Assembly: GCF_014897675.1 (NCBI RefSeq)
Contig: NZ_JABUXU010000009.1
Span: 124,001 to 188,000 of the forward strand
DNA from: Advenella sp. FME57
Lineage (GTDB): Bacteria > Pseudomonadota > Gammaproteobacteria > Burkholderiales > Burkholderiaceae_B
DNA length: 64,000 nucleotides
Direction: 5' to 3'
How positions within the stretch are numbered: the first letter of the stretch is position 1; each line of letters opens with the position of its first letter. This document shows positions 54,992 through 63,950 of this stretch, piece after piece. The position numbers were made by a program, and so were the translations under genes. The notes below the pieces were generated by a model. It worked only from the letters and a program-made list of their open reading frames with translations. It did no database searches and had not been told where the DNA came from.

Positions 54992-56686
54992 CTATCCTTT
55001 GGGCTTGCCTTGTGATGGCGCTGCTGGCTTTGCCGGCGTGCCTTCAGTGGACTGATCATCGGATTGTGTGTCCGCCGAGTTTTTCAGTTTTGTAAATGCC
55101 TCGTCCAGGTTTTGGTCCGCCTGCATCAGTTTGTCTCGCGTCGATTGCATCCATGCCTTATCGTCGCTCAGGCGCTTGTTGCTTTCGGCCAGCATGCGCT
55201 CCACTTCCGCCGGTTGTGGCCCGCCAGTACCCATTCTGGTTTTCACCATGAATTCGGGAGAAAGCACTTCCCGGAAATGGGCTTCATTGATAGGCAGTTT
55301 AGCATCGGGCAGTTTATATTTCTGTAGCGCCTTGGTATACAGTTCAGCGGCCTTGGCATAAGGAAAGTCTTTGGGTTTGAAGCCGTTGGCCCGCGCTTCA
55401 GTCACAATTGCTGAAGCAAAGCTGTGGCCTACACGGAACGGGATCTGATGTTCCTTTTGCAGGGCTTCGGCCAGCTCCATGGAGGTAGTCCACTCGTCTT
55501 CCAGCTCCTCAAGAGAACGTTTTGCGTTCACATTGAGTGCCTTCAGGACGGTATTGACGTTATCAACCATTTTGATCGCCTGCGGAAACAGGCCCAGGTC
55601 GTCCCATGACGATTTATAGTCGGTCATGCCCGTGGTTACGTTGTGCGCCCGGAATATGACAGTTTGCGCCAGGCCGACCACGTTGGATGCCGCTTCGCGG
55701 GCGCGCATGATCACCCCGGGATTACGTTTTTGTGGCATGGCGCTGCTGGTATAGGTGCTGCCTTCATCCAGTAGCAGCCACGGTCGGGTCTGGTGATATT
55801 GCGTATGAATATCGCCGAGCAACGCACCCAAGCGGATCGCGGAAGAAGAGGGAATGGCCGAGGCTTCCAGGGATACGTCGGATGGCGTGACCTGGCTGGA
55901 ATCCAGGGAGTTTTCAATAATGCCGTCAAAGCCTAGCAGGGCTGCCATGCGTTCGCGGTTCAGCGGCCAGCTCGAATTGGCGAGCACGGCAGTGCCCATG
56001 GCAGACAGGTTCATGCGTTTGTACAGTTCGTGGATGCGTTGTGCATCCCTGGCAAAAGAGGCTTCATAGGCCAGCAGGTAATGTGCATAACTGATGGGCA
56101 TCGCCTGGACGCCGTTGGTATAGGCCGGCACAATGGTGTTGACGTTTTTGGCTGCGGCCGCAAGCAACGCGGTCCGTAATTTGTTCAGCGCGTCCGAATA
56201 GTCCAGCACCTGATTGCGTAGTTTGGCCATCCGGTAGGTTGCGTACATATCCTGGCGACTGCGCCCGGTATGGATCAGAGAGGCATCCGGGCCGATTTCA
56301 TCTGTGATGATTTTTTCAATTTGCAGCACATCTTTGGGCCGCTTGCCGTCAGACTTTTCTGATTGCGCCAACGAATAGGCAACGCCGCTGGCAAGCTTTG
56401 CGCCCATTTGCGGATCAACAATTTTTTCTTCGGTCAGCATGACGGCTGACGCCTTGTTGATTTTTCCAAGCCAGTAGAACTGGTCTTCCTTTTCGTCATT
56501 CTTGCTGGTGGCCTTGCTGGAGATTGGCTTGGCTATGGCGCCTGCCTTGATGGCCTGCTGTTCGCATTCTGCTGTTGTCTTGCAGGGCAGCTCGCCCGTA
56601 TTGGCCGCGTGGGCAAGCGTGGCTGCCAGGCTGAGCGCCACGATCGCCAGCGCCTGGGGTTTCAAACGAAATAGATCATGATTCAT
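54992..56686 (-). CDS. exported argininosuccinate lyase/fumarase-superfamily protein
   Basis: Fumarate-lyase superfamily protein of 564 residues. Its start ATG 56686 has AAGGAGA upstream. A signal peptide (ALAIVALSLAATLAHA-AN, cut near residue 27) indicates secretion to the periplasm, which is unusual in a superfamily that normally works in the cytoplasm. The core keeps the argininosuccinate-lyase-like motifs HTGRSRQD (139-146) and TSSAMPQKRNPG (313-324), whose Ser is the catalytic base in relatives. Two cysteines (LPCKTTAECEQQ) after the signal could form a disulfide. The C-terminal tail is Pro/Ala/Asp-rich. Substrate unknown; it would add or remove an amine or similar group on a fumarate-like acid. 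It lies downstream of cysK on the same strand. Confidence 0.85.
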   Translation of the reverse strand: MNHDLFRLKPQALAIVALSLAATLAHAANTGELPCKTTAECEQQAIKAGAIAKPISSKATSKNDEKEDQFYWLGKINKASAVMLTEEKIVDPQMGAKLASGVAYSLAQSEKSDGKRPKDVLQIEKIITDEIGPDASLIHTGRSRQDMYATYRMAKLRNQVLDYSDALNKLRTALLAAAAKNVNTIVPAYTNGVQAMPISYAHYLLAYEASFARDAQRIHELYKRMNLSAMGTAVLANSSWPLNRERMAALLGFDGIIENSLDSSQVTPSDVSLEASAIPSSSAIRLGALLGDIHTQYHQTRPWLLLDEGSTYTSSAMPQKRNPGVIMRAREAASNVVGLAQTVIFRAHNVTTGMTDYKSSWDDLGLFPQAIKMVDNVNTVLKALNVNAKRSLEELEDEWTTSMELAEALQKEHQIPFRVGHSFASAIVTEARANGFKPKDFPYAKAAELYTKALQKYKLPDAKLPINEAHFREVLSPEFMVKTRMGTGGPQPAEVERMLAESNKRLSDDKAWMQSTRDKLMQADQNLDEAFTKLKNSADTQSDDQSTEGTPAKPAAPSQGKPKG

Positions 56687-56824
56687 GCTGCTGTCTCCTT
56701 GTTTTAATATTGATTGTTGCTGGCTCTTGTGGCCATTGTGAGCGGGTGCCTGGACGACGGCAGACAGAGGTTGCATCTCGCCTGCTGTCGGCTGTGTTTC
56801 GGGCCTAGCATCGGCGGCCTGCTG

Positions 56825-57742
56825 CTACTCAGGCAAAAAACCGCTGACCGAAAGATATCGTTCGCCAGTATCATAGTTAATTCCCATGACTTTGGCGTTG
56901 GCTGGCAGACTGGGCAATGTTTTTGCGATTGCCGCCAGTGTTGCGCCGCTGCTGATGCCAACTAGCAGCCCTTCCTGCGTAGCGGCGCGGCGGGCATAGT
57001 CTAGCGATTCCGGGACCTCAACCGAGATTGTGCCGTCAAGCAGGCTCATGTCCAGATTGACAGGAATGAAGCCGGCGCCAATGCCCTGCAGTGCATGCGG
57101 GCCGGGTTCGCCGCCCGCAATGACTGCAGAGGCGGCAGGTTCAACGGCAAGCACTTTCAATTGTGGCCACTGTTTTTTCAGGGTACGGGCAATGCCGGTG
57201 ATATGGCCGCCGGTGCCAACGGCGGTAATTAGAAAGTCCAGTCCTTCAGGAAAGTCGTCGAGAATTTCCTTCGCGGTGCGCTCGGCATGCACCTGTGGGT
57301 TGGCCGGGTTGTCGAACTGCTGCGGAATCCATGCGCCAGGCGTTTGTTCGGCCAGTTCGACAGCGCGCGCAATGGCGCCTTTCATCCCTTTTTCCTTGGG
57401 AGTCAGATCAAACTGGGCGCCATAGGCGCTGATCAGACGACGTCGTTCTACACTCATGCTTTCAGGCATGACAAGAATAAGCTTATAACCTTTGATTGCG
57501 GCAACCATGGCCAGGCCAACGCCCGTGTTGCCGGAGGTCGGTTCGATAATGGTCGCGCCCGGTTTAAGTTCACCGGCCTGTTCGGCCGCTTCGATCATGG
57601 AAAGGGCTGCGCGGTCTTTCAGGGAGCCGCCGGGATTGAAACGTTCTGCCTTGATCCAGACTTGCTGCTGGCCGGGGAACATACGGGAAAAACGGATATG
57701 TGGGGTCTGACCAATGGTGTCAAGTACGGATTCTGCTTTCAT
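56825..57742 (-). CDS. cysK: cysteine synthase (O-acetylserine sulfhydrylase)
   Basis: PLP enzyme making cysteine from O-acetylserine and sulfide; 305 residues. The PLP lysine is Lys42 in [16 protein letters not shown] (68-74) is the substrate-carboxylate loop. [15 protein letters not shown] binds the PLP phosphate. [15 protein letters not shown] is CysK-like rather than CysM-like. The start ATG 57742 lacks a clear ribosome-binding site. It is upstream of the secreted lyase with a 138-bp gap, so they may or may not share a transcript. Confidence 0.93.
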   Translation of the reverse strand: MKAESVLDTIGQTPHIRFSRMFPGQQQVWIKAERFNPGGSLKDRAALSMIEAAEQAGELKPGATIIEPTSGNTGVGLAMVAAIKGYKLILVMPESMSVERRRLISAYGAQFDLTPKEKGMKGAIARAVELAEQTPGAWIPQQFDNPANPQVHAERTAKEILDDFPEGLDFLITAVGTGGHITGIARTLKKQWPQLKVLAVEPAASAVIAGGEPGPHALQGIGAGFIPVNLDMSLLDGTISVEVPESLDYARRAATQEGLLVGISSGATLAAIAKTLPSLPANAKVMGINYDTGERYLSVSGFLPE

Positions 57743-58225
57743 GAAGTGGGATGTGTGATTAAGGGGAAAAAAACTGAATATAGCATACTGTCTGTGCCGC
57801 GCAATACAAGGTTTTCCCGGTCAGAGGGCCATGCCAGCGATCGCGTTGTGCGCTCGCCTGCAGCGTAGGGTAAAGCGCTGTGCAGCGTAACACTGGGCGC
57901 GGCAGGCAGATCGGGCCGAAGCATCTTAGCAACTTATAAAAAAAGATCAGCCAGCTGACAGCAGGTTGACTGCACGGCATATGTTCAGCCTGCAGTTGCG
58001 AGAAACGGCTGCTGCTTGAGGATCGGGTGATCCTGCTATACTGCAAACGGTACAGAAAATAAAAATAAATCGTATTGCAAGAAAAACGTATTGAAAAAAT
58101 GGTAGCACGAGTGGTCCCGGCTATCCGAAAGCGAATGTCGCTGCGTATCACAATCGTTTTCGATGGTGGATCGTGCATCGGTTTACCGGTTGCGGGTACA
58201 ACTGAATGGAACGAGGAAATCGGCA
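57743..58225. other. intergenic region between divergent cysK and mgtC-like gene
   Basis: A 483-bp gap holding the promoters of both divergent genes. Frames in it (for example 57759-58226 on the minus strand) lack ribosome-binding sites and family features. No riboswitch-like structure was recognised upstream of the MgtC-type gene. Confidence 0.4.
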
Positions 58226-58927
58226 ATGGCGTCAGAACTGGAACTGGTAGGAAGGCTGGTCATGTCTGCGGTGCTGGGTAGTGTGATCGGATTTGAACGG
58301 GAGCGACTATCCTGGGCGGCGGGGCTGCGAACACATATGTTGGTGTGCGTGGGCTCTGCGCTGATCATGATTGTTTCCATATATGGGTTTTCAGATACGC
58401 TGGGTGAGCATGTCACTCTTGACCCGTCACGTGTGGCTGCCCAGGTCGTCTCTGGTATCGGTTTTTTGGGGGCGGGCGCCATTCTTGCGCGCGGGCAGGT
58501 CATTCGCGGCCTGACAACTGCGGCCAGCGTATGGTCGGTTGCCGGCGTCGGGCTTGCCGTAGGGGGCGGGCTGTACATTCCGTCCATTTCGGCGACAGTT
58601 ATCATCCTGCTGATACTTGCCGGCATCAAGCCGCTGGAAAAACGCTTTATCGCGTACCACCAGCGGCGTCATGTCACCATCAAGGTCAGGCGCGGGCAAC
58701 TAACGCTGGGTACTTTCAACCAGGCGCTTGGCGTGAGTGCGAATCGGGTCAAGCAGTTTATTGTGCAGCCGTCTGAAAAAGAAGAATACGATGATGTGTA
58801 CGTCGTCTTTTCCCGGATGTCACCTCAGGAATATGCAGCGATTCGCAAGAAGTTCAAGGAAATCCCAGGCCTTGAATCCATTTCTGAAAGGGCGTCCGAT
58901 GAGGAGGTTGATCCATACTCGTGGTAG
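58226..58927 (+). CDS. MgtC/SapB family membrane protein
   Basis: Inner-membrane protein of 233 residues. ATG 58226 is chosen because GAGGAAA lies upstream; the frame opens at 58163. The N-terminal part has about five helices with the family block GSVIGFERERLSWAAGLRTH (near 18-37) followed by HMLVCVGSALIMIVS, then GIGFLGAGAILARGQVIRGL and TTAASVWSVAGVGLAVGGG. The C-terminal soluble domain (about 155-233) is ACT-like. Relatives affect growth at low magnesium and ATP-synthase activity; whether this is such a member is unknown. Confidence 0.9.
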   Translation: MASELELVGRLVMSAVLGSVIGFERERLSWAAGLRTHMLVCVGSALIMIVSIYGFSDTLGEHVTLDPSRVAAQVVSGIGFLGAGAILARGQVIRGLTTAASVWSVAGVGLAVGGGLYIPSISATVIILLILAGIKPLEKRFIAYHQRRHVTIKVRRGQLTLGTFNQALGVSANRVKQFIVQPSEKEEYDDVYVVFSRMSPQEYAAIRKKFKEIPGLESISERASDEEVDPYSW

Positions 58928-58977
58928 GGACGAGCACACCAAATTAGACGGGCACGCTAAGTCAAATGTCATAGACG

Positions 58978-59892
58978 TCAGGCGGCGACCGGCACCGGTC
59001 TGTTACGCAGCTCATACAGCGTAATGCCTATGCCGCTGGCGCAGATGACGCTGATGCCAAGCCAGGTGATGCCGTCGGGGAACTGATTCCAAATCAGCCA
59101 GCCCAATGCCGTTGCGCTGATAATTTGCAGATAGACAAAGGGCGACAAGAGCGATGCCGGCGCCTGGCGATATGCCTGAATTTGCAACAGATGGCCCAGG
59201 CCACCGGTAATGCCGGTAGACAGAAGTAGCAGCCATTGTTTCAGGTCCAGCACAGCGAGTACCTGCAGCACTTCGTCGATTGTAAACAGCGTATATACGG
59301 TCAGCACCACGGTGCCAAACAGACCGCTCCATATTAGCGTTGTAAATGGGTTGTCGCCGGCGAGCCGCCTGTTGGCGATAAACTGCATGGAAAAAATCAC
59401 CGCATTGGACAGCCCGAAAAATACTCCGGTAGGATCAAGCCCGCCTGAAGGACGGATCACAATCAGAATGCCAAGAAATCCCACGATGGCGGCAATCCAT
59501 CGTGACAGCATGGCCTTTTCCTTGAGTATCCACGGCGCGACTGCAAGAAGTATAAGCGGCGCAATAAAATTGATCGCAGTGGCCTGTGCCTGGGGCAGGT
59601 AGCGTAACGTGGTGAAGAACACCATGGTGGAAGTGAGCATGAAAACGCCACGCAGCAGCTGTTCCACCGGCTTTTTGGTTTTCAGAATCTGCCAGCCCCT
59701 GGCCGGTATGATAATTGATGTCACCAGGATCAGATGCACCGAGTAGCGCACCCAACACAGTATAAGCAGGGGGACGCCGACAGACATCAACCATTTGCCG
59801 GTGGCATCCAGCATGGACAGCACCGACATCGCCACCAGCAGGGAAAGGATTCCGGGCAGGGGGCTGGATATTGGCGAAGTCGGCTGATTCAT
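58978..59892 (-). CDS. EamA/DMT-family transporter
   Basis: Drug/metabolite-exporter superfamily protein with about ten membrane helices in two EamA repeats; 304 residues from ATG 59892 (MNQPTSPISSPLPGILSLLVA). The frame is open to a TTG at 59943, but that adds a hydrophilic stretch without a ribosome-binding site. Repeat blocks: FFTTLRYLPQAQATAINFIAP (in repeat one) and YRQAPASLLSPFVYLQIISA (in repeat two). The substrate is unknown; relatives export amino acids or metabolites. A perfect 11-bp inverted repeat lies about 60-95 bp upstream. Confidence 0.88.
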   Translation of the reverse strand: MNQPTSPISSPLPGILSLLVAMSVLSMLDATGKWLMSVGVPLLILCWVRYSVHLILVTSIIIPARGWQILKTKKPVEQLLRGVFMLTSTMVFFTTLRYLPQAQATAINFIAPLILLAVAPWILKEKAMLSRWIAAIVGFLGILIVIRPSGGLDPTGVFFGLSNAVIFSMQFIANRRLAGDNPFTTLIWSGLFGTVVLTVYTLFTIDEVLQVLAVLDLKQWLLLLSTGITGGLGHLLQIQAYRQAPASLLSPFVYLQIISATALGWLIWNQFPDGITWLGISVICASGIGITLYELRNRPVPVAA

Positions 59893-59943
59893 GTGATTCC
59901 GAAGGCTGCAGGCCGGAGCTGTCACGGGTGCAGTGTCCGGCAA

Positions 59944-60250
59944 AAGGTACTGGGGTAAATCCTGGCTCTTATGGTAGAGGATTTACCCTGACAACACCAG
60001 CGTATGTGGTTGCTGGTTGAGCTTTCCGTCCCCGAGTGTTGTCATTATCACAAATGTTGACCCACTCAAGTGATATAAAGCGGGCACTATAATAAAGTGC
60101 GTTATGGGCACGCCATGCAGGGATGGCGGCTCACACGCGATGATCCATGGTGTGGGTCTATGGCAGTCTTCAATGATATGACCGGCGCCTGAAGCGCGCG
60201 TCGTCCTCTGGAATACGCGCCAAGTGACGTGTCGATCGCCAGACTGTTCA
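59944..60250. other. intergenic region between EamA and MFS genes
   Basis: 307 bp between two minus-strand genes: the MFS stop at 60251 and the EamA start. It holds the inverted repeat at 59953-59988 and nothing else recognisable. Confidence 0.45.
59953..59988. promoter_or_regulatory. 11-bp inverted repeat upstream of the EamA gene
   Basis: GGGTAAATCCT (59953-59963) and AGGATTTACCC (59978-59988) are perfect reverse complements with a 14-bp spacer, so the half-sites are centred 25 bp apart. It could be an operator for the EamA gene (start 59892, minus strand) or an mRNA hairpin ending the MFS transcript; there is no U-tract on the minus strand. Confidence 0.5.
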
Positions 60251-61696
60251 TCAGGTATTGCCCTGAACAGCCAGCCGTGCCCGGCTGCGTGTGCGCAGAA
60301 AATACCAGATTGACACGGCCATCAATGTGCCCAACAACACCATTTCAAGCTGGATGCTGGCATTGAAGGCTTGTTGGTAATCATGACCTTGTAGCAGCGA
60401 TTGTGAAAACACCACGCCCAGCAGCGCCGGCCCAAAACCCATTGACGCCTGTTGTATCGTCGATAGCATGGCGCTGCCTGAACCGGCCTGGTCTGGCGGG
60501 ATCTGCGACATGCCGATGCGGTAGAAGGCGCCGACAATAAAAGCCTGGCCGATGCCGATAAACAGTGACGGAATCGTCAGCGACAGCAGGTTGGGTGCCG
60601 GCCAGACCTGTTGCAATACCCATAGCAGAATGAGTAGACCTGGAATGACCATCGCGCAACCCAGTATGAGGGTCGGGAGCAAGCCTATGCGGGCCACCAC
60701 GCGGGTGCTGAGCAGCGAGCCCACGAAAAAGAAGACGCCCAGCGCAATAAATGAATTGCCCGATTGCAATGGCGTCAGACCGGCGCCAGCCTGTAGCGTC
60801 AGCGCCAGCACGAACATGAAACCGCTCCAGCAGGCGAAAAAAAGGATGGCGGTGAAAAAACCGAAACGTACGGTGGGCAGACGCAGCAGGGAAGGGGGCA
60901 ATAAGGGCAGGACACCGCGGCGTTCCTGACGGGCTTCTGTTTTCCAAAGTGCAACGGCCAGCGGTATTGCGCAAGCGAGCGCCGCCAGACACAGCCAGTT
61001 CCAGCGCATCGAAGGGCCGAGCGCGACGGGAAGCAGAATACTGATAATGAGCAATGCCAGCAAGAGTGTTCCCGGCCCATCGATGCCTGCCGGATTCTCC
61101 CTGCGGGTTTCGGGAATATGACGTGATGATAAAAACAGCACAGCCGCACAAACCGGTAAATTGATCAGAAAAATACTGCGCCATTCCGACCCGGCGATAT
61201 TGGCATGCACCAGGAAGCCGCCCAGCACTTGCCCGATAATGAAAGACAGGCCGCCTATGGAACTGTACAGGCCAATGGCGCGGGAGTGCGAATGGCCCTT
61301 GAGGCAGACGTGGATCGTAGCCAGTATTTGCGGCACCAGCAGGGCAGCCGCAACGCCTTGTAGTGTACGGGCCAGCAAAAGAAGCGAAATGCTGGGCGCA
61401 ATACCGCAAAGCAGTGACGAAATACCAAAAAGCAGTACGCCGATATTGAAAAGGCGCCGACGTCCGTACATGTCGCCCAGCCGGCCTCCCATTGCCAGCA
61501 TGACGGCGAAGGCCACACCGTACACAGCGACCATCAACTCCAGTTCGTACTCTGTTGCATGTAGGGAGCGGGCAACCGAATCCAGCGCCACGTTGATAAT
61601 GGAAAAATCTATTTGTGGCAGAAACATGCCCGCCAGCAGGACTGAAAGGCCAGCGTTGTTCAGGCGGCTGGTATCTTGCGGTGCATCCGACATCAT
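60251..61696 (-). CDS. MFS transporter, DHA2 family (EmrB/QacA-like)
   Basis: Major facilitator drug:proton antiporter-type protein, 481 residues with about 14 helices. Motif A is GGRLGDMYGRRRLFNIG near residue 75, following the start LSVLLAGMFLPQIDFSIINVALDSV (cited in part). Motif C-like PQILATIHVC and GGLSFIIGQVLGGFLV support the DHA2 subgroup. Substrate unknown; it probably exports a drug or metabolite. ATG 61696 or 61693 has CCAGGA upstream. It is divergent from an XRE-type regulator and a following LysR gene, which are likely to control it (inference). Confidence 0.9.
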   Translation of the reverse strand: MMSDAPQDTSRLNNAGLSVLLAGMFLPQIDFSIINVALDSVARSLHATEYELELMVAVYGVAFAVMLAMGGRLGDMYGRRRLFNIGVLLFGISSLLCGIAPSISLLLLARTLQGVAAALLVPQILATIHVCLKGHSHSRAIGLYSSIGGLSFIIGQVLGGFLVHANIAGSEWRSIFLINLPVCAAVLFLSSRHIPETRRENPAGIDGPGTLLLALLIISILLPVALGPSMRWNWLCLAALACAIPLAVALWKTEARQERRGVLPLLPPSLLRLPTVRFGFFTAILFFACWSGFMFVLALTLQAGAGLTPLQSGNSFIALGVFFFVGSLLSTRVVARIGLLPTLILGCAMVIPGLLILLWVLQQVWPAPNLLSLTIPSLFIGIGQAFIVGAFYRIGMSQIPPDQAGSGSAMLSTIQQASMGFGPALLGVVFSQSLLQGHDYQQAFNASIQLEMVLLGTLMAVSIWYFLRTRSRARLAVQGNT

Positions 61697-61846
61697 AAAA
61701 AATCCTGGAAAAAAATCATCGATGAAGTATTATGAGTATGTTTTTAGACGGGTACCAGAGCCTGATTAGCCTGGTATAAATAGTGTAGGCCTAATGTGCT
61801 TGACCGGCCATAATGCCCGGTGCTGCGGGGCGCCTGATCAAAATAA

Positions 61847-61862
61847 TGCAATTGTGATTGCA
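61847..61862. promoter_or_regulatory. palindrome in the MFS/XRE divergent promoter region
   Basis: TGCAATTGTGATTGCA is a perfect 6-bp inverted repeat (TGCAAT / ATTGCA) with a 4-bp spacer, centred about 115 bp before the XRE start and 160 bp before the MFS start. A helix-turn-helix regulator of the cluster could bind it. The rest of the 272-bp gap (61697-61968) also has an imperfect repeat near 61758-61795 (ATTAGCCT / AGGCCTAAT). Confidence 0.45.
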
Positions 61863-61968
61863 GCAGGATGTTGATGGAACGGGGGCAGCCAAACATACGT
61901 GCTTGCCCTGGCGCTATCATGTTTGTAAAAACCGTTGCAACAGCGCTGCCCAAATGGCAGGAGTGAAA

Positions 61969-62883
61969 ATGAGATTGACTGACAGCATGAGCGCCGTTAT
62001 AACGCATCCGGCAGCAGAGAACTGGAAAACACCTATTGACGATAGGGTAGATCGAGCAATGGAGTTGGGTATGTTTCTGCGTGCCCGACGTGAAAGTCTT
62101 GATCCACGCCGCCTGGGGCTACCCAGATACGGGCGTACTCGCACGCCCGGGCTGCGCCGCGAGGAAGTGGCGCAACTGGCTGAGATCGGTATCACCTGGT
62201 ATACCAAACTGGAACAGGGGCGTCCCATACGCGTATCGCCCAAAGTGCTGCAGGCTGTCGCATCGGCACTACAGTGCACCGATACGGAAACGCGCTATCT
62301 CTTTACTCTGGCTGGCCTGGCCAGCCCGGCCTCGGCGGTGTCCGGGAAAATCTGCCGTATGATGCCAAATGCCATACAGACCATTCTGGACCAGTTGCAT
62401 CCTTTGCCGGCCATTGTGCAAAATGCCAGATATGACATCGTTGCCTTTAACAATGCATTCTGCCGAATGATCGATTGCGACCTGAATCAGGTTGCCCCCG
62501 AAGACTGCAATTGTATTTATCTGGCACTCACTGATCCGCAGATCAGGAAGGTCACGCAGGACCTGCCAGAGACGATCGCACACATGGCGGCACGGCTACG
62601 CGCGCAGATGGCAGCGCATCTGGGCGATCCCGCGTGGGAACGCTATCTGCAGCGTTTGCTTGCCTGTTCTTCTGAATTTGCCGATATCTGGAATCAGAAC
62701 CGCGTTTGCGCCACGGTGGATCATATCGTGCGCTACAAGTATGCCGGTCTTGGTACGCTGGAGGTATTGCAGACCAATTGGTGGAGCATGCCGATGGCCG
62801 GCGAGCGTCTGCTTGTCTATGTGCCGGTTGACCAGGCGCATCGCGCGCTTTTGTCCAAAAGGATGGCAACCCATGCTGCCTGA
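61969..62883 (+). CDS. XRE-family transcriptional regulator with MmyB-like ligand domain
   Basis: Helix-turn-helix regulator, 304 residues from ATG 61969 (MRLTDSMSAVITHP); CAGGAG lies five bases upstream. The frame is open to 61858 but that part is unconserved. The XRE-type HTH spans about residues 33-95, with LRARRESLDPRRLGLPRYGR and LRREEVAQLAEIGITWYTKL. The C-terminal MmyB-like domain (about 115-300) is thought to bind a fatty acid or similar ligand in relatives. It is divergent from the MFS exporter and overlaps the start of a LysR gene by 11 bp, so the two regulators are translationally coupled. Confidence 0.9.
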   Translation: MRLTDSMSAVITHPAAENWKTPIDDRVDRAMELGMFLRARRESLDPRRLGLPRYGRTRTPGLRREEVAQLAEIGITWYTKLEQGRPIRVSPKVLQAVASALQCTDTETRYLFTLAGLASPASAVSGKICRMMPNAIQTILDQLHPLPAIVQNARYDIVAFNNAFCRMIDCDLNQVAPEDCNCIYLALTDPQIRKVTQDLPETIAHMAARLRAQMAAHLGDPAWERYLQRLLACSSEFADIWNQNRVCATVDHIVRYKYAGLGTLEVLQTNWWSMPMAGERLLVYVPVDQAHRALLSKRMATHAA

Positions 62884-63793
62884 ACCAGTAAATTTGTCGC
62901 GCTTCGATCCACAGACCCTCAGGTTGTATTTGCTGGCGGCACGCTCACTGAATCTGACCCGGGCTGCGCAAGATGCGCATATGACGCTGTCGGCGCTCAG
63001 CAAGCGGATTTCGGAACTGGAAAAGCAGATCGGTTGCGAGCTGTTTATCCGACGGGCAAGGGGACTGGAGCTGACGCCGGCGGGCCACGCATTGGTCGAA
63101 CATGCGCAATTGGTTATTGCTGCTGTGACACGGCTCACGTCAGACATGAGTGCATATTCAGCCGGTCTGCGTGGACAGGTGCGTATCTGGGCCAATACTT
63201 CATCTGTGATTCAGTTCCTGCCACGGGACCTGGCCGCATTTTCCAGAACGCATCCGGCGATCAGGCTAAGCCTTGACGAAAAGCTAAGTCATGAAATTAT
63301 TACGGCGCTCACGCAGGAAAGAATTGATATCGGTATTTTTGCTGACAACATTCCTAGTGGCCAGGTAGAAAAATATTTCTATCGTCATGATCAATTGGTG
63401 GTGCTGGTGCCGCGCGGACATCCGTTAGGAAAACACAAGCGGATTCGCTTTGCGCAGGTGCTGGACAATGATTTTGTCGGCCTGTCGGATGGCAGTTCGC
63501 TGCAGGTGCGCATGCAGGATGCCGCTTTGGCTGCCGGCAAAACGCTGCGGTTGCGCGTTCAGGTCAGCAGCTTCGACGGAATCTGCCGGATGATTGAAGC
63601 AGGGTTGGGGGTCGGTTTGTTGCCGCTGGAAGCGGTCCGGCCGGAAATTATCGGCAAGGGGCTTCACGCGCTGGCGCTGGATGACGACTGGGGTCAACGC
63701 ACTTTGTATGTCGGCGTACGTAGCGCCGTTGGTCTCAAGCCCGATGCGCAGCGATTGCTTGACTTTCTGAAGCAAGCCCATCAAGCGGGATGA
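62873..63793 (+). CDS. LysR-family transcriptional regulator
   Basis: LysR regulator of 306 residues. ATG 62873 (MLPEPVNLSRFDPQTLRLYL) is chosen, with AAGGA ten bases upstream; the frame is open to 62492 inside the XRE gene. HTH near residues 18-70 (LNLTRAAQDAHMTLSALSKRISELEKQIG, cited in part). The effector domain (about 95-300) includes VRIWANTSSVIQFLPRDLAAF. It overlaps the XRE gene by 11 bp. Its targets may be the MFS gene or a gene beyond the window; six tandem 14-bp repeats lie just downstream. Confidence 0.9.
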   Translation: MLPEPVNLSRFDPQTLRLYLLAARSLNLTRAAQDAHMTLSALSKRISELEKQIGCELFIRRARGLELTPAGHALVEHAQLVIAAVTRLTSDMSAYSAGLRGQVRIWANTSSVIQFLPRDLAAFSRTHPAIRLSLDEKLSHEIITALTQERIDIGIFADNIPSGQVEKYFYRHDQLVVLVPRGHPLGKHKRIRFAQVLDNDFVGLSDGSSLQVRMQDAALAAGKTLRLRVQVSSFDGICRMIEAGLGVGLLPLEAVRPEIIGKGLHALALDDDWGQRTLYVGVRSAVGLKPDAQRLLDFLKQAHQAG

Positions 63794-63866
63794 CCGCTGA
63801 CAGATACACGTGCCCGTGGCCGTAGCGGCAGACGGGCGGGTCTGCGCGAGTACTGCCATAATCAAT

Positions 63867-63950
63867 ATCTGCACATGAATATTGGCATATGAGTATCTGC
63901 ATATGAGTAATTGCATATGAGTAATTGCATATGAGTAATTGCATATGAGG
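63867..63950. repeat. six tandem 14-bp repeats
   Basis: Units start at 63867, 63881, 63895, 63909, 63923 and 63937. The last three read AATTGCATATGAGT, AATTGCATATGAGT and AATTGCATATGAGG; the first three differ by a few bases (ATCTGCACATGAAT, ATTGGCATATGAGT, ATCTGCATATGAGT). The 14-bp period is not a multiple of three, so this is not a coding repeat. The core ATTGCATATG also occurs three times upstream of the TRAP operon. It could be a slippage-prone promoter repeat or a regulator-binding array for a gene beyond the window. Confidence 0.9.

Noticed and set aside
63867-63950. CRISPR-like array
   Set aside because: Repeats are 14 bp and directly abutting with no unique spacers, and no cas genes are present.
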